From Artemisia argyi (Eukaryota; Streptophyta; Magnoliopsida; Asterales; Asteraceae): a stretch of 64,000 bases of DNA. The position numbers and the translations under genes are program-made. The DNA lies in contig JARVZY010002404.1 of assembly GCA_030686995.1 (NCBI GenBank), positions 1 to 64,000 on the forward strand. The letters are read 5' to 3'. The notes beneath the pieces were generated by a model, which had not been told where the DNA came from, ran no database searches, and saw only the letters and a program-made list of their open reading frames with translations. Below, piece after piece: positions 11,093-21,658 of the stretch; position 1 is the first letter of the stretch, and each line of letters begins with the position of its first letter.

Positions 11093-12112
11093 CGTTATCA
11101 GCACGCTCTAAGTTTTTTTTACTCTCGATTCACCGGGTATGTCTTTAACCCTTTTTATATTTATTATTTGTAGGCTATATGGCAATTGTCAGATCATGTC
11201 TCATTTTTTTTCCTTAGGAGTCAACAGTAAAGCTTGATGGGGTCATGTATTGACATATGTTTATTGCGAATATAAAACTTATTCATATTATCAATTAATA
11301 TTTGCCATCATATGTTTCGCACACCAATTATTTTTAATATTACATATGATAAATGTATCATCCGGGCAAAATGTTATTTCTCAAATCATTATAAAATGTT
11401 TTATGTGATCGTTAGATATACTTTCTTCATGGGGTCATGTCTTATCTTCTTACATATAGTTTTTTTTTTCTCTATTACCGTAGTGATTTAATGTTTTCTG
11501 GAATATATATATGACCTTAGTATGTTTTAATATGCTTTTAATTCTAGTTATCATCGTAGTCTTGTAATGCTATTCAAACATTAATTCATATTACACCCAA
11601 CTGAACATGTAACCTTATATGTTTTTATAATTGTTCTAGTTTATATTGTGCGATGCATTTGTTTGTTATGCTAAACATGCAACAATTTAGTTTTGAACGC
11701 AGTAAATTTTTTTTATTTGGATACAACTTCTAGTTTATCACTTGACTTAGTTCTATGTTTTATATGTTAATTTTTTCTTTTTGTTTATATATGAGCCTTA
11801 CTTTTGTATATGCTTAATAACGATATGTGGTATTAAACTGTATTATGATGTGTTTGCGGTCTTGCTTGTTTCATTTATTCTATTTTCTTTTCATGTATTT
11901 TTTTCTCTTCTTTAATTTGTTGTTTTATATTTTTGACACATAATTTGGAGTTTGAATTATATATATTTAACATGCAATGTAAACTGATAAGGTATTATAA
12001 ATTACTAATAGTTTTATGGTGCCTTGATTGATTCAATGATTTTTTTTTTCGTATGATGCCGACTAATGAGTTATTTTGCAAACTGACGATATATTTGATG
12101 ATATAGCTAATC
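11093..12112 (+). other. Copia leader with primer binding site
   Basis: Starts with cgttatcagcacgctctaag, in the position and of the kind expected for a primer binding site. It then runs for about 1 kb of T-rich, stop-rich DNA with no coding potential, consistent with an untranslated leader before gag. Confidence 0.6.
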
Positions 12113-13168
12113 ATGTCAAATCTTGCGAAACTTGAATTTTTGGCTTTGGACATAAGTGGACAAAACTATTTGTCTTGGGTTTTGGATGCCGAGATGAACC
12201 TTGCTGCTAATGGTCTTGGTGATACAATCCAAGCGGGTAAGACAACAACTGTTGAACAAAAGGCTAAGGCAATGATATTCTTGCGCCATCACCTCCATGA
12301 GAATTTAAAATATGAATAACTCACTGTTATGGACCCACTTATCCTTTGGAATCATTTGAAGGACAGATATGAACATCAAAAAACAGTGATTTTACCAAGA
12401 GCCCGCTATGACTGGGTTCATTTAAGGTTCCAGGATTTTAAAACAGTGAGTGAATATAATTCTGCTATGTTTAAAATTACCTCACAATTAACTTTGTGTG
12501 GAGAAAAAATTACTGATGCAGAAATGCTTGAAAAGACATTCTCAACATTTCATGCCTCAAACTTACTATTGCAACAACAATACCACGAAAGAGGCTTTAA
12601 AAAGTATTGTGATTTGATCTCATGTTTACTTGTTGTGGAACAAAACAATGAATTATTGATGAAAAACCATGAATCACGTCCAACTAGATCCGCTCCACTT
12701 TTGGAAGCAAATATGGTAAATGGAGGTCGCGGTCGTGGATCTGACCGTGGACGAGGACGTGGCCGTGGACGTTGCCGTGGACGTGGCCAAGGGCGTGGTA
12801 TTGGTCGAGGTAATTATCATGGTTTTCAGTTCGGAAATACAAGTGGTCACAAAAAGTGGCAAGATAAAGGTAAGATGATCAAAAATGATGGAGGTGAAAT
12901 AACAAAAGGTGCCATTGAAAATGTATGTTATCGTTGTGGCGGTACTAATCATTGGGCCCGTGCATGTCGCACACCCAGACATTTGGTGGAACTCTACCAA
13001 CGATCCCAAAAGACCAAAGGAAAAGGGGTCGAAGTTAACTTTGCATATGATGAAGGGAAAATTGATAGCCTTGATATTGATAGCCTCGGTATTGACAACC
13101 TTGGTGTTCCAGAAGACCCAAATGATAACACTCATTTGGATGTCAGTGATTTCCTCGTAAATGAGTGA
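12113..13168 (+). pseudogene. Copia gag with one internal stop
   Basis: This is one frame of about 351 codons from ATG 12113, broken only by TAA at 12317-12319 (codon 69). The N-terminal part (LEFLALDISGQNYLSW) and the central part (WNHLKDRYEHQKTVILPRAR) are the UBN2 gag core. An Arg/Gly repeat (about 12724-12820) follows, then a CCHC knuckle, CYRCGGTNHWARAC (about 12925-12966), that binds element RNA. The tail is acidic and repeats a short IDSLGID-like unit. The protein would form cytoplasmic particles. A bypass of the stop seems unlikely, so this copy is called a pseudogene. Confidence 0.88.
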
Positions 13169-13383
13169 TCCATAAGCAAAGTGTCAATAAAGCCAAGAAT
13201 AAAACATCTTCATATCGATGATGATCTTGTTTGTTTTGTTTATTTTCTTTCAAGTTTACCTATGTTGTCCTATGAGACGTACTTTATTTATAATTATTCA
13301 CTTGGCTTAATAAAACATGTTATTTCCTTTTTAATTAATCCGTTAAATATTCTACTTATAATATGTGTTTTTTATTTTGAAGA
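13169..13383 (+). other. Non-coding spacer between Copia gag and protease
   Basis: A T-rich stretch with an open 77-residue frame (13181-13414) of hydrophobic, Tyr/Leu-rich composition. I see no family resemblance and treat it as chance. It separates gag from the protease remnant in this element. Confidence 0.4.
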
Positions 13384-13506
13384 ATATGGATTGTGTAGCA
13401 CAACTTATTATTGATGATGAAGACATATGTCTAGTGGATAGTACAACCACACACGATACTTAAAAAGGAGAAATATTTCTCACATTTAAACATACAAGAA
13501 TCAAAT
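13384..13506 (+). pseudogene. Copia protease remnant
   Basis: The signature CLVDSTTTH is readable near 13425-13451, where related elements have an Asp-Ser-Ala/Thr active-site loop. The frame then meets a TAA and continues in another frame as YFSHLNIQESN before joining the integrase frame at about 13507. The stop and the frame change mean the protease cannot be made intact. Confidence 0.7.
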
Positions 13507-14733
13507 GTGAGTACTATCTCGGGTAGTGCAAAGCTAATAAAAGGTTATGGCAAAGCACATATATTATTACCCGAAGGTACAATGTTTAAAATTGACAATG
13601 CGCTATTTTCCCCCAAGGCTCAAAGGAATTTATTAAGTTTTAAAGATATTCGTCAAAATGGATATCCTATTGAGACTACAAATGAAGGACATGATGAGTA
13701 CCTTCATATTACGAACGTAATTTTGGGTAAAAAGAAAGTGTTAGAAAAGTTACCCGCATTTTCATCCGGGTTGTATTACACTAAGATTAATATTGTTGAA
13801 ACAAATGTGGTCATAAATAAAAAACTTATTGACCGAGAAAAATTTATCGTTTGGCATGATCGGCTAGGCCATCCCGGATCATTAATGATGCGAAAGATAA
13901 TAGAAAATTCCAAAGGAAACCCATTAAAGGACCGTAAGGTTCTTGAAACAAAAGATATTACATGTGTTGCTTGCTCAAAAGGAAAATTAATCACACGCCC
14001 ATCACCAGCTAAGGTAGGGAATGAATCCCTTAATTTTCTGGAAAGAATCCAAGAGGATATATGTGGGCCTATACATCCACCTTGTGGACCATTTAGGTAT
14101 TTTATGGTTTTAATCGATGCATCAACTCGATGGTCACATGTGTGCCTATTGTCAAGTCGCAATATGGCGTTTGTGAGATTACTTGCTCAATTAATAAGGT
14201 TGAGAGCACATTTTCCAAATTATCCTATAAAGACAATACGTTTTGACAATGCTGGTGAGTTTACATCCCAGACATTTAATGATTATTGTATGTCTATTAG
14301 GATAAGTGTAGAACATTCAGTACCTCATGTTCATACACAAAATGGCCTCGCTGAGTCTTTTATCAAGCGGATTCAGATGATTGCAAGGCCCATGATTATG
14401 AAAGCGAAACTACCAGTTTCTGATTGGGGCCATGCTGTTCTACATGCAGCAACACTAATTTGTATCAGTCCAACAAGTCACCATACTTACTCCCCATTAC
14501 AGTTGGTTTTTGGTCAGGAACCAAATATTTCCCATCTAAGAATTTTTAGTTGTGCAGTATATGTCCCAATTGCTCCACCACAACGCACAAAGATGGGACC
14601 TCAAAGGAGAATGGGAATATATGTTGGGTATGATTCACCATCTATAATTAGATATTTAGAGCCATCAACGGGGGATTTATTTACGGCTCGATTTGCTGAT
14701 TGTCATTTCGATGAGACAATATTCCAACATTAG
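13507..14733 (+). pseudogene. Copia protease C-terminus, pre-integrase and integrase
   Basis: A 408-residue open frame. Residues 1-110 are the protease tail (AHILLPEGTMFKIDNALFSP). The pre-integrase zinc region follows (WHDRLGHPGSLMM ... CVACSKGK, residues 118-158). The integrase core then shows the acidic residues in LIDASTRWSH and IRFDNAGEFTS and the closing TQNGLAES, matching a DDE catalytic core that would insert element cDNA. The end (FADCHFDETIF) is followed by TAG only because one base is missing near 14724. The sense carries on in another frame to the reverse transcriptase. The integrase domain itself looks complete; the polyprotein is not. Confidence 0.9.
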
Positions 14734-16929
14734 GGGGAGAAAAGAAACAGCTGGGAAGTGAAATAAGTTGGAAAGAATTATCATTATCTCATCTTGATCC
14801 TCGAACAAAAGAATGTGAACAAGAAGTTCAAAAGATAATTCATTTACAAGGGTTAGCAAATGAATTACCAGACGCGTTTACTGACCTTAAAAGAGTAACC
14901 AAGTCACATATACCAGCTGTTAATGCTCCTGTTAAAATTGATGTTCCGAAAGAACATTCAGAAATTGCTAATGAGTCTAAGGCACGCCTAAAGCGTGGTA
15001 GACCAGTCGGTTCCAAAGATAAAAATCCTCGAAAGAAAAAGGGAGCATATAATCAAGATGGTCAAGTCGAGGTTAAAGAAACACCAGAAGGGTCCTCTAT
15101 AAAGACATTAGACATGACGGTTCAAGATGAACCTCGGGTACCCAAAAATGAAGAGATCTCAATAAATTATATCATATCTAGAAAGGTATGGAACCGAAAT
15201 GAAATCGACGTCGATGATGCTTTTGAATATAATGTAGCGCTAGAAGTTATGGAAAATGATGAGGATCAAGAACCAAAGTCAATTCCGGAATGTAAAAATA
15301 GAAGTGATTGGCCAAAATGGAAAGACGCAATTGAGACAGAATTAAAATCTCTTGAAAAACGAAAAGTTTTCGGACCGGTAGTCCGTACACCTGAAGGTGT
15401 AAAACCCGTTGGGTATAAATGGGTCTTTGTGCGAAAACGAAATGAAAGAAATGAAATTACGCGTTACAAAGCACGCTTGGTGGCACAAGGATTTTCACAA
15501 AGACCGGGTATAGATTATGAAGAAACATATTCTCCTGTGGTGGATGCAACTACTTTTCGTTATCTAATTAGTCTGGTAATACAAAAAGGACTCGATCTGC
15601 GTCTAATGGATGTTGTGACAGCCTATTTATATGGCTCACTTGATACAGAAATCTTCATGAAGCTTCCAGATGGTTTTAAGCTACCTGAATCAGGTAAAAC
15701 AAATTCTCAAGAACAATATGCGGTTAAACTGAATAAATCTTTGTATGGGTTGAAGCAGTCTGGGCGAATGTGGTACAATCGCCTTAGTGAATATTTATTA
15801 AAGGAAGGATATAGAAATGATTCTATTTGCCCATGTATTTTTATAAAAAGGTCTGGATCTAAGTATGTCATAATTGTTGTATATATTGATGATCTGAATA
15901 TCATTGGAACTCCAGGGGAGCTTCCAACGGCAGTGGAATGCCTCAAGAAAGAATTTGAAAAGAAAGATCTCGGAAAAACAAAGTTTTGTCTCGGATTATA
16001 AATTGAACATCTAAAGAGTGGAATCCTTATCCACCAAAATGCATACACAGAGAAGTTGCTAAAAAGATTTTATATGGAAAAATCCCATCCATTGACCACC
16101 CCAATGGTTGTAAGGACCTTAGATGTTGAAAAGGACCCTTTTCGACCTCCAAGTGATGACGAGGAAATTCTTGGTCCTGAAGTACCTTATTTAAGTGCCA
16201 TTGGGGCATTGTTATTTCTTGCGAGTCATACACGACCCGATATATCATTTACTAAACCTATTGGCAAGATATAGTTTGTGTCCAACAAGGAGACATTGGA
16301 ATGGGGTGAAACAAATATTTTGCTACCTTCAAGGGACGAAAGATATGGGATTATATTATACCAACTCATCCGAAAGAAATCTAGTTGGTTTTGCAGATGC
16401 AGGTTATTTGTCTGATCCCCATACCGGTCGGTCCCAAACTGGATACGTTTTCACAAGTTCCAATACTGCCATTTCATGGCGTTCTGTGAAGCAAACAATG
16501 AGTGCCACTTCATCAAATCATGCAGAGATATTGGCCATCCATGAAGAGAGTCGGGAATGCGTATGGTTAAGAAATGTGGTACAACATATTCGTGAATCAT
16601 ATGGTATTTCTTTAGACAAGGAAGCTCCAACAATCATGCATGAAGATAATGCAGCATGCATTGCTCAGCTTAAGGACGGATACATCAAAGGTGACAGGAC
16701 CAAGCATATTCTTCCGAAGTTCTTTTTCACTCATGACTTACAAAAGAGCGGCGATATTATTGTTCAAAAGGTCCGTTCAAGCGAGAACTTAGCAGACTTG
16801 TTTACCAAGGCACTTCCTACTGCAACATTTAAGAAGTTGGTTCACGGCATTGGAATGCGAAGACTCAATGAACTTCAGGAATCTAATCATCAGAGGGAGA
16901 CCACACGGGCTGCACTCTTTTTCCTTTAG
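14724..16929 (+). pseudogene. Copia reverse transcriptase and RNase H, two breaks
   Basis: Open from 14724 to TAA at 15999-16001, then in the same frame to about 16250. There a frameshift moves to the frame that runs to 16929. The linker is basic (LKRGRPVGSKDKNPRKKK). Reverse transcriptase starts near 15390 (YKWVFVRKRNE, then [20 protein letters not shown]). The catalytic box is YIDD at 15882-15893, an accepted variant of YVDD. RNase H (GFADAGYLSDPHTGRSQTGY, then TSSNHAE and HEDNAA) is fully readable at 16380-16670. The enzyme would copy element RNA into DNA. A glutamine-like codon turned into a stop and one frameshift break it. Confidence 0.9.
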
Positions 16930-17025
16930 CTATGGTTTTTTCCCATCGGGTTTTTCCAAGCAAGGTTTTTAACGAGGCAGAAAATCTAATCGTATGACAA
17001 CTAATGATGGATAGCCAAGAGGGAG

Positions 17026-17286
17026 TATTATGAATAATTAATGTGTGTCTATCCATACACCTTAACCTCCATAAAATCTTATCATATCACTTGATGACTA
17101 GGATGATTAGTAGGAAGATAAGTATGATTAGTAGGAGATTTATTCTTATCTTGATTATCACCTTGATTGTAAGAACCCTATAAATAGAGGTTCATTTGTA
17201 GTTTGTAATCATTAATAAAAATGCATTCTACAATCTCTCTATTCTTCTAGCTTATACTTCTTGTCAATTATCATTATTTTGTAACA
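17026..17286 (+). repeat. 3' LTR of the plus-strand Copia
   Basis: 261 bp, the same length as the 5' LTR, with six differences. A purine tract, aagagggag, lies directly before it (17017-17025) as the plus-strand primer. It is followed by ggatg, the target duplication. Confidence 0.92.
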
Positions 17287-17922
17287 GGATGAAACAAAAT
17301 CAATCTAATTCAACTATTAATTTTTCCAGCCCACCAAATCATTTCCTAAAAAATAGTTTATCCTCGAATCGTACCTTTAATAATCCTCCTCAAGCTTTTA
17401 ATAGCCAATCAAACCTCGAGGGATTAGTGTCGAATTTCATGTCATCTCAAACGCTCGTTTGTGCAAATTTAAAGCCGACTTCAAACAACAATAGTGCAAG
17501 ATGACAAATAAAATAGATGCACTCATGAAGGTCATCAATGACTGAATGATGAGTGCACTCCCTAGTGACATCGTTAAGATCCCGAAACTTAATTTAAATT
17601 CAATCTCATCAATTTCTTCTCCTAGTTCTTGTTTTCAAAATGAAAATGTGTCAAAAAGGTCTTCCAAATCAACACGTGTTTCATACCAAATCAAAGCACC
17701 CCAAAAGACCCAATACACACTCCAATCTCACAAAGTAACGTGTTGGTCAATCAAATGAATGAAAAACCTCAATTAAAAAAAAACCGAAACCAATCTTAAT
17801 GATGAGTTCAATTACTTACGTCTTAATTTACTAGTTCTTGAAGTTTTAGCTATTGCTCCCATGTATAACACCATTTTAGACAAATATGCTGAGAGATTTG
17901 AGATAGGGAAGATTCGTTCCGC
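17287..17922 (+). pseudogene. Gypsy gag C-terminal and protease-adjacent remnant
   Basis: Resumes the Gypsy gag frame after the Copia. The first block is Asn/Gln/Ser-rich with LEGLVSNFMSSQ, typical of the region after the knuckle. A later block at about 17826-17910 (LLVLEVLAIAPMYNTILDKY) matches the segment just before the protease in Athila-like elements of composites. Stops interrupt it. At about 17923 the text changes abruptly to LTR sequence, marking a deletion of the whole pol region. Confidence 0.7.
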
Positions 17923-18229
17923 GTTTCTTCATAATTCGTGTGGAACTTTTGGCAGATAAACCCTGACCGATTTTAAGGAGTTTTTCGGTACTTTTTACCT
18001 TATGAACACAAGTGTATCATCAAGATAAGTTATTACATTAATCATTCTATTATGTTAAACTTGTTTGATTAGGTTGATTTCTTGTTCTTCGTATGCTATG
18101 CTAGGATAGACCTCTTTGTGTTTACTTAGGATTGCATGCAATATTTTATTTTTTAGTTGTTCTTTACTGTTATCTTGTTGGTGTTTTTGCTTATTTATTG
18201 CTCGCGAATTGATTAGATTTCAATAATGA
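17923..18229 (+). repeat. 3' LTR remnant of the Gypsy element, first part
   Basis: Matches the 5' LTR from about 8728 onward (cttcataattcgtgtggaac, aacacaagtgtatcatcaag, ttcgtatgctatgctagg). The first 400 or so bases of the LTR are missing, together with pol. It is cut at aatga (18225-18229) by the big minus-strand Copia and continues at 34098. Confidence 0.8.
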
Positions 18230-18724
18230 TTTTGATCCCAGTTGAGCAAACGATCTTATAGAAGTTGACTTGAATTAACACTTAAGCTATAACGCAGAAT
18301 ATTAAAGCTTAACTTAAGAAGAATAGTTTTAAACACTTTCAGCACTTCAATATATTAATTATATGAGCACTCAACAATGCTAGGGTTTTACAACCTTGAA
18401 ATGAAATGAGAATAAAAATAATACGTACATACTCTAACCATAGGCACCTCCTTTTATAGACCAAGGAGTCCTATTATGTTTACAATAACTTTCTACACAA
18501 GATAATATCTTCCTAATCATATAAGATATACACACTATCTATTCTATAATTATCCATCCGTGTATACAAGTTTATCTTTTAAGCAGCAGTTTCTTCAGCA
18601 GCAGATTCACCTAGCAGCAATTTGACAACACTAGCAGCAGATTCATTATACTAGCAGCAGATTCTCATCAGCAGCAGTTTGACACTTAGTTAAATTCTGA
18701 GCAGTAGAATCTCAAAACCCAACA
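18230..18724 (-). repeat. 3' LTR of the large minus-strand Copia
   Basis: 495 bp on the left side of the element. Read on the minus strand it starts TGTTGGGTTTTGAG. Its length excess over the other LTR (39 bp) is explained by two stretches of about 19 and 20 bp that lie between short direct repeats (CAAC and CTAGCAGCA) and were lost from the right copy. Confidence 0.9.
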
Positions 18725-18740
18725 ATCCTCCCCTAAACTT
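18725..18740 (-). promoter_or_regulatory. Polypurine tract of the large Copia
   Basis: On the minus strand the bases just before the 3' LTR read tttaggggaggat, the purine-rich plus-strand primer expected there. Confidence 0.7.
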
Positions 18741-21352
18741 AATATTTACTTCTAAATGATTAAGTTTCTTTAAAGCTTGATTAAACACCAGTAGGATGCT
18801 TCCAAACACACTACTTCTTCTTAGATGACTGTTGACCAAGGATATTCTTATATTTTGATAACAAGTCAAAAGCTTGATCATCAGTATCATAGGCCTTTTG
18901 TAGCTTAAGCTGCCTATCACCATTCACCATCTAATAAATAATCTCCAAGCAGGATGCTAATGGATAATCCTTTTTAATCAACATATATAAAGTGTGTGGC
19001 CTAATGTCTAAGACATAAACCCCAGAACTTTGAAAGAGCATCCATTTTCTGACTTTGTACCTTCTGATCTCTGCCCACTCTGAGTCTTCCAAAGAAGGAT
19101 CAAACATAAGTTTTAAAGCTCTCCAGATAATATAGTCAGACATAGCTTCTCGATCATTATAAGTTACTACATTAACCTTTGTAGCACCATACTTTTATTT
19201 GAACAACCTCCATAGTGTACAAATATCCTCTCTGTCAAAATAATACAACATTTGTTGAAGTATAAGAAATCTAGATGTCTTTCCATCAGATCTTTTGGCA
19301 TCATGAAATGTTCCAACAGTGTTTAGATATCCTGTAGTTACTTGAATGATTGGATATTTGATTCCCACTGGTTCAGCAACAACTACCTCAAGTTCTTCCC
19401 TCTTAGCATCCATAGTTAGAACCTGCATTTGTTGTTTTAGATGCTCAGGAGGAATATGTTCAAAATCATCCACATACTCATCATCATCTTCAGACTCAGA
19501 ATTGCTCTGCGCTGCTACATTCTGCTTTTTCCTGGCAAAAGTTTTCTTCCTTATACATTTTTCTTTTTGTACCTCTGCTAGAAGAAGTCTTTTCTTCTTC
19601 AATAACCTCTGCCACTTTAAGCTCTGGTTCACTAACTTTCTCAGGTACCAACTTCTTGTTCATTTGAGCAAAATGTTCTTCATCTCTTGCACAACCCATA
19701 GGAAAGAAGGTATCCATTTCCTTTTTAGCATGTTGATACAAATTAAACACCTCTTGATGTATCTTGTGTTTCAATTGTACCAGTTTCCAACCCTTCATGT
19801 TTTTAAGGTATCTCTCATGCTCTCTCCTTTGTTGAAGTGGAGTTGGTCCTCTGAGAACTTTCTTCTTCCTTCTTACTGCAACAACATCTTTCTTTTTCCT
19901 TGCTGTGAATTCTTTCATCCAAGCTGCAACATCAAATTCTGGAGCTTCTTGTTCTTCAATTTTAACTAACTTGGAGAATTCAATGTCAGCATCCATTCTT
20001 ATTTTCTCATCAACCTATTCATCATACTTTTTCAAATCCCCAGCTTCCTTATCATCCCTTTCTTTTTGTTGTTGTTGTAGTAGTAGTTGCTCAGCAATAT
20101 CTTCTTGCTCTTGTTCTTTCCTTGCAACAGCTGAATCATGCTCAATTTGTAACTCTTTAGGCCAATAATGAAAAGGAATCTGAGAGTAATCTATTTCATC
20201 ATCATCAGAATCTAGCATAGGTTCTTCAGTAACCTTGCCCTTCCCTTTATCAGCAGCAGTAGATGATGAAATTGAACTTGTATGTCTTTTTGAAGCAGTA
20301 GATTCTCTTATTACTACTCCCTTTACAGGTACTCTTGGTAATGGAGATGTTATAGTGGATGTTGGTTGTTGTGGTTGTAATTGACTTGGTTGTGTTGTTG
20401 GTTGAGATTGTGATTTAGATTGAACATCTGTTGTCTTCTTTCTTAACAACACCATGGCCTCAGCAGCAGCTTTTTCACTAGATCTAGTAGTAGAACCTTG
20501 TGCATCAGTAGAATTGAGTTTCTCACTAGCAGCAGGATCGGCAACATGTTTATGAGCAGCAGAATCCTGAGCAGTATAATTTTGTGCAGTAGCAGAGTCA
20601 TTTGTCTTGTCAGTAGTAGTAGCAGTGTCCATATCCTTAGCCACAGAATCACCTAGACTTTTCAAATCTTCACCCATCAACCCTGTGGCCTTTACTAATT
20701 ACTCAGGCCCCAAAGTTTTGAGTTTTTCCACCACATTCTCTTGAACACAAACCAACTCTTCCATTACAGCTTCATTACCCTGCTTGTTTGTAACCACAAA
20801 ACCATCCATATCTTGAGGACTTTCAACCTCCATTTCATCATTCATTATAACCTCCCTTGAAACCTTACCAGTATCCACATCCAACCCAGCATCATCTTTC
20901 ACCAAATTAGCCTCCCCTGACCCATTTCCTCATTCTGTTCTTCATTCCTCCCCTATTTGGAAGCATCCTCTTCCAAATTGACAGAATGCTCAGGAGAACT
21001 AACAACTTGAGATGTACCCACTTTCTTCAATCTTTTTAAAGAGGTTGAAGATCTTGATTTCTTTAAAGTCTTTATCTTTCTCTGCAACTTTGTAATCTTC
21101 TTAGCTTGTTCATTAGAAAGAGTTTGAAGACCAAGAATCTTATCCTCCAAAGTGTCACATTTAAGCTCCAGGTTGGTACATGTAGCCATCAATTTCTTTA
21201 GAAGTTTCATACTAGTCTCACCACTTCGACCTGTGTGACTTGGTCCGAGAGGTGAATCATTGACATTGTCATTTTCCACATTATCATCCATCAATTCATT
21301 AGTCACTGATCTGTCCTCATGACTTCGACCTGTGTAACATGGTCCGAGAGGT
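18740..21352 (-). pseudogene. Extra 3' ORF of the large Copia, C-terminal part (env position)
   Basis: Reading leftward, open blocks follow one another with a few stops and frame changes. First is a coiled-coil segment (21182-20953: CTNLELKCDTLEDKILGLQT, NEQAKKITKLQRKIK). Then comes an acidic block (20905-20699) and a Ser/Thr/Ala/Gln-rich low-complexity block (20680-20015). A basic helical block follows (19996-19496: YLKNMKGWKLVQLKHKI). The C-terminal folded-looking part (19632-18931) contains KYPIIQVTTGYL, DREDICTLWRLF and SSGVYVLDIRPHTLYMLIKK. This layout is known from many Asteraceae Copia copies, where automatic annotation gives it unrelated names. Its function is unknown. Stops at 20698 and 20014 and a frame change near 19560 suggest it is dead here. 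Confidence 0.75.
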
Positions 21353-21658
21353 TGTAGGACCGAAAATATGTATGATTTATGTGATTCGGGAGGTCTTGGT
21401 TGATCAAAGTATATGAATTCCATGTTTGGTTTTAGTGAGAGAAAGTAGAGAGGGGGTGGAGAAAATGGATAATATTAAGATGAAAGTAAAGATACACAAT
21501 TTCCCACACCCCTCATGGAGAGTCATGAGGGGTATTTATAGGCTCATACATAATAAGTTTGCCTAATGATCACTAATAGTCCCTGAAGTTACTACTAGCT
21601 ACATATCTAGTCCATTTCACGTATGTGATGTTATCTTTATAAAATAGCAAGGCTAACA
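21353..21658 (-). repeat. 3' LTR of the nested non-autonomous Copia
   Basis: In plus-strand reading it starts tgtaggaccg and ends ggctaaca. It contains tatttatagg at about 21533, the reverse of a TATA-like cctataaata. Confidence 0.9.

Larger units (their letters stand above)
10832..17286 (+). mobile_element. Complete but mutated Copia retrotransposon inserted in Gypsy gag
   Basis: Two 261-bp LTRs (10832-11092 and 17026-17286) enclose gag, protease, integrase, reverse transcriptase and RNase H in that order, which is Copia order. The flanks are ggagg (10827-10831) and ggatg (17287-17291), a 5-bp duplication with one change. I count 6 mismatches between the LTRs, about 97.7 percent identity, so the insertion is fairly recent. 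At least two in-frame stops, a stop plus frame change in the protease region and two pol frameshifts make it non-autonomous. Confidence 0.92.

Noticed and set aside
12674..13135. 153-residue minus-strand frame with Thr/Ser repeats
   Set aside because: It mirrors the Arg/Gly-rich and Asp-rich parts of Copia gag on the other strand.
19346..19969. 207-residue plus-strand frame rich in Phe/Ser
   Set aside because: Reverse of the Lys/Glu-rich extra ORF; composition follows from the opposite strand.
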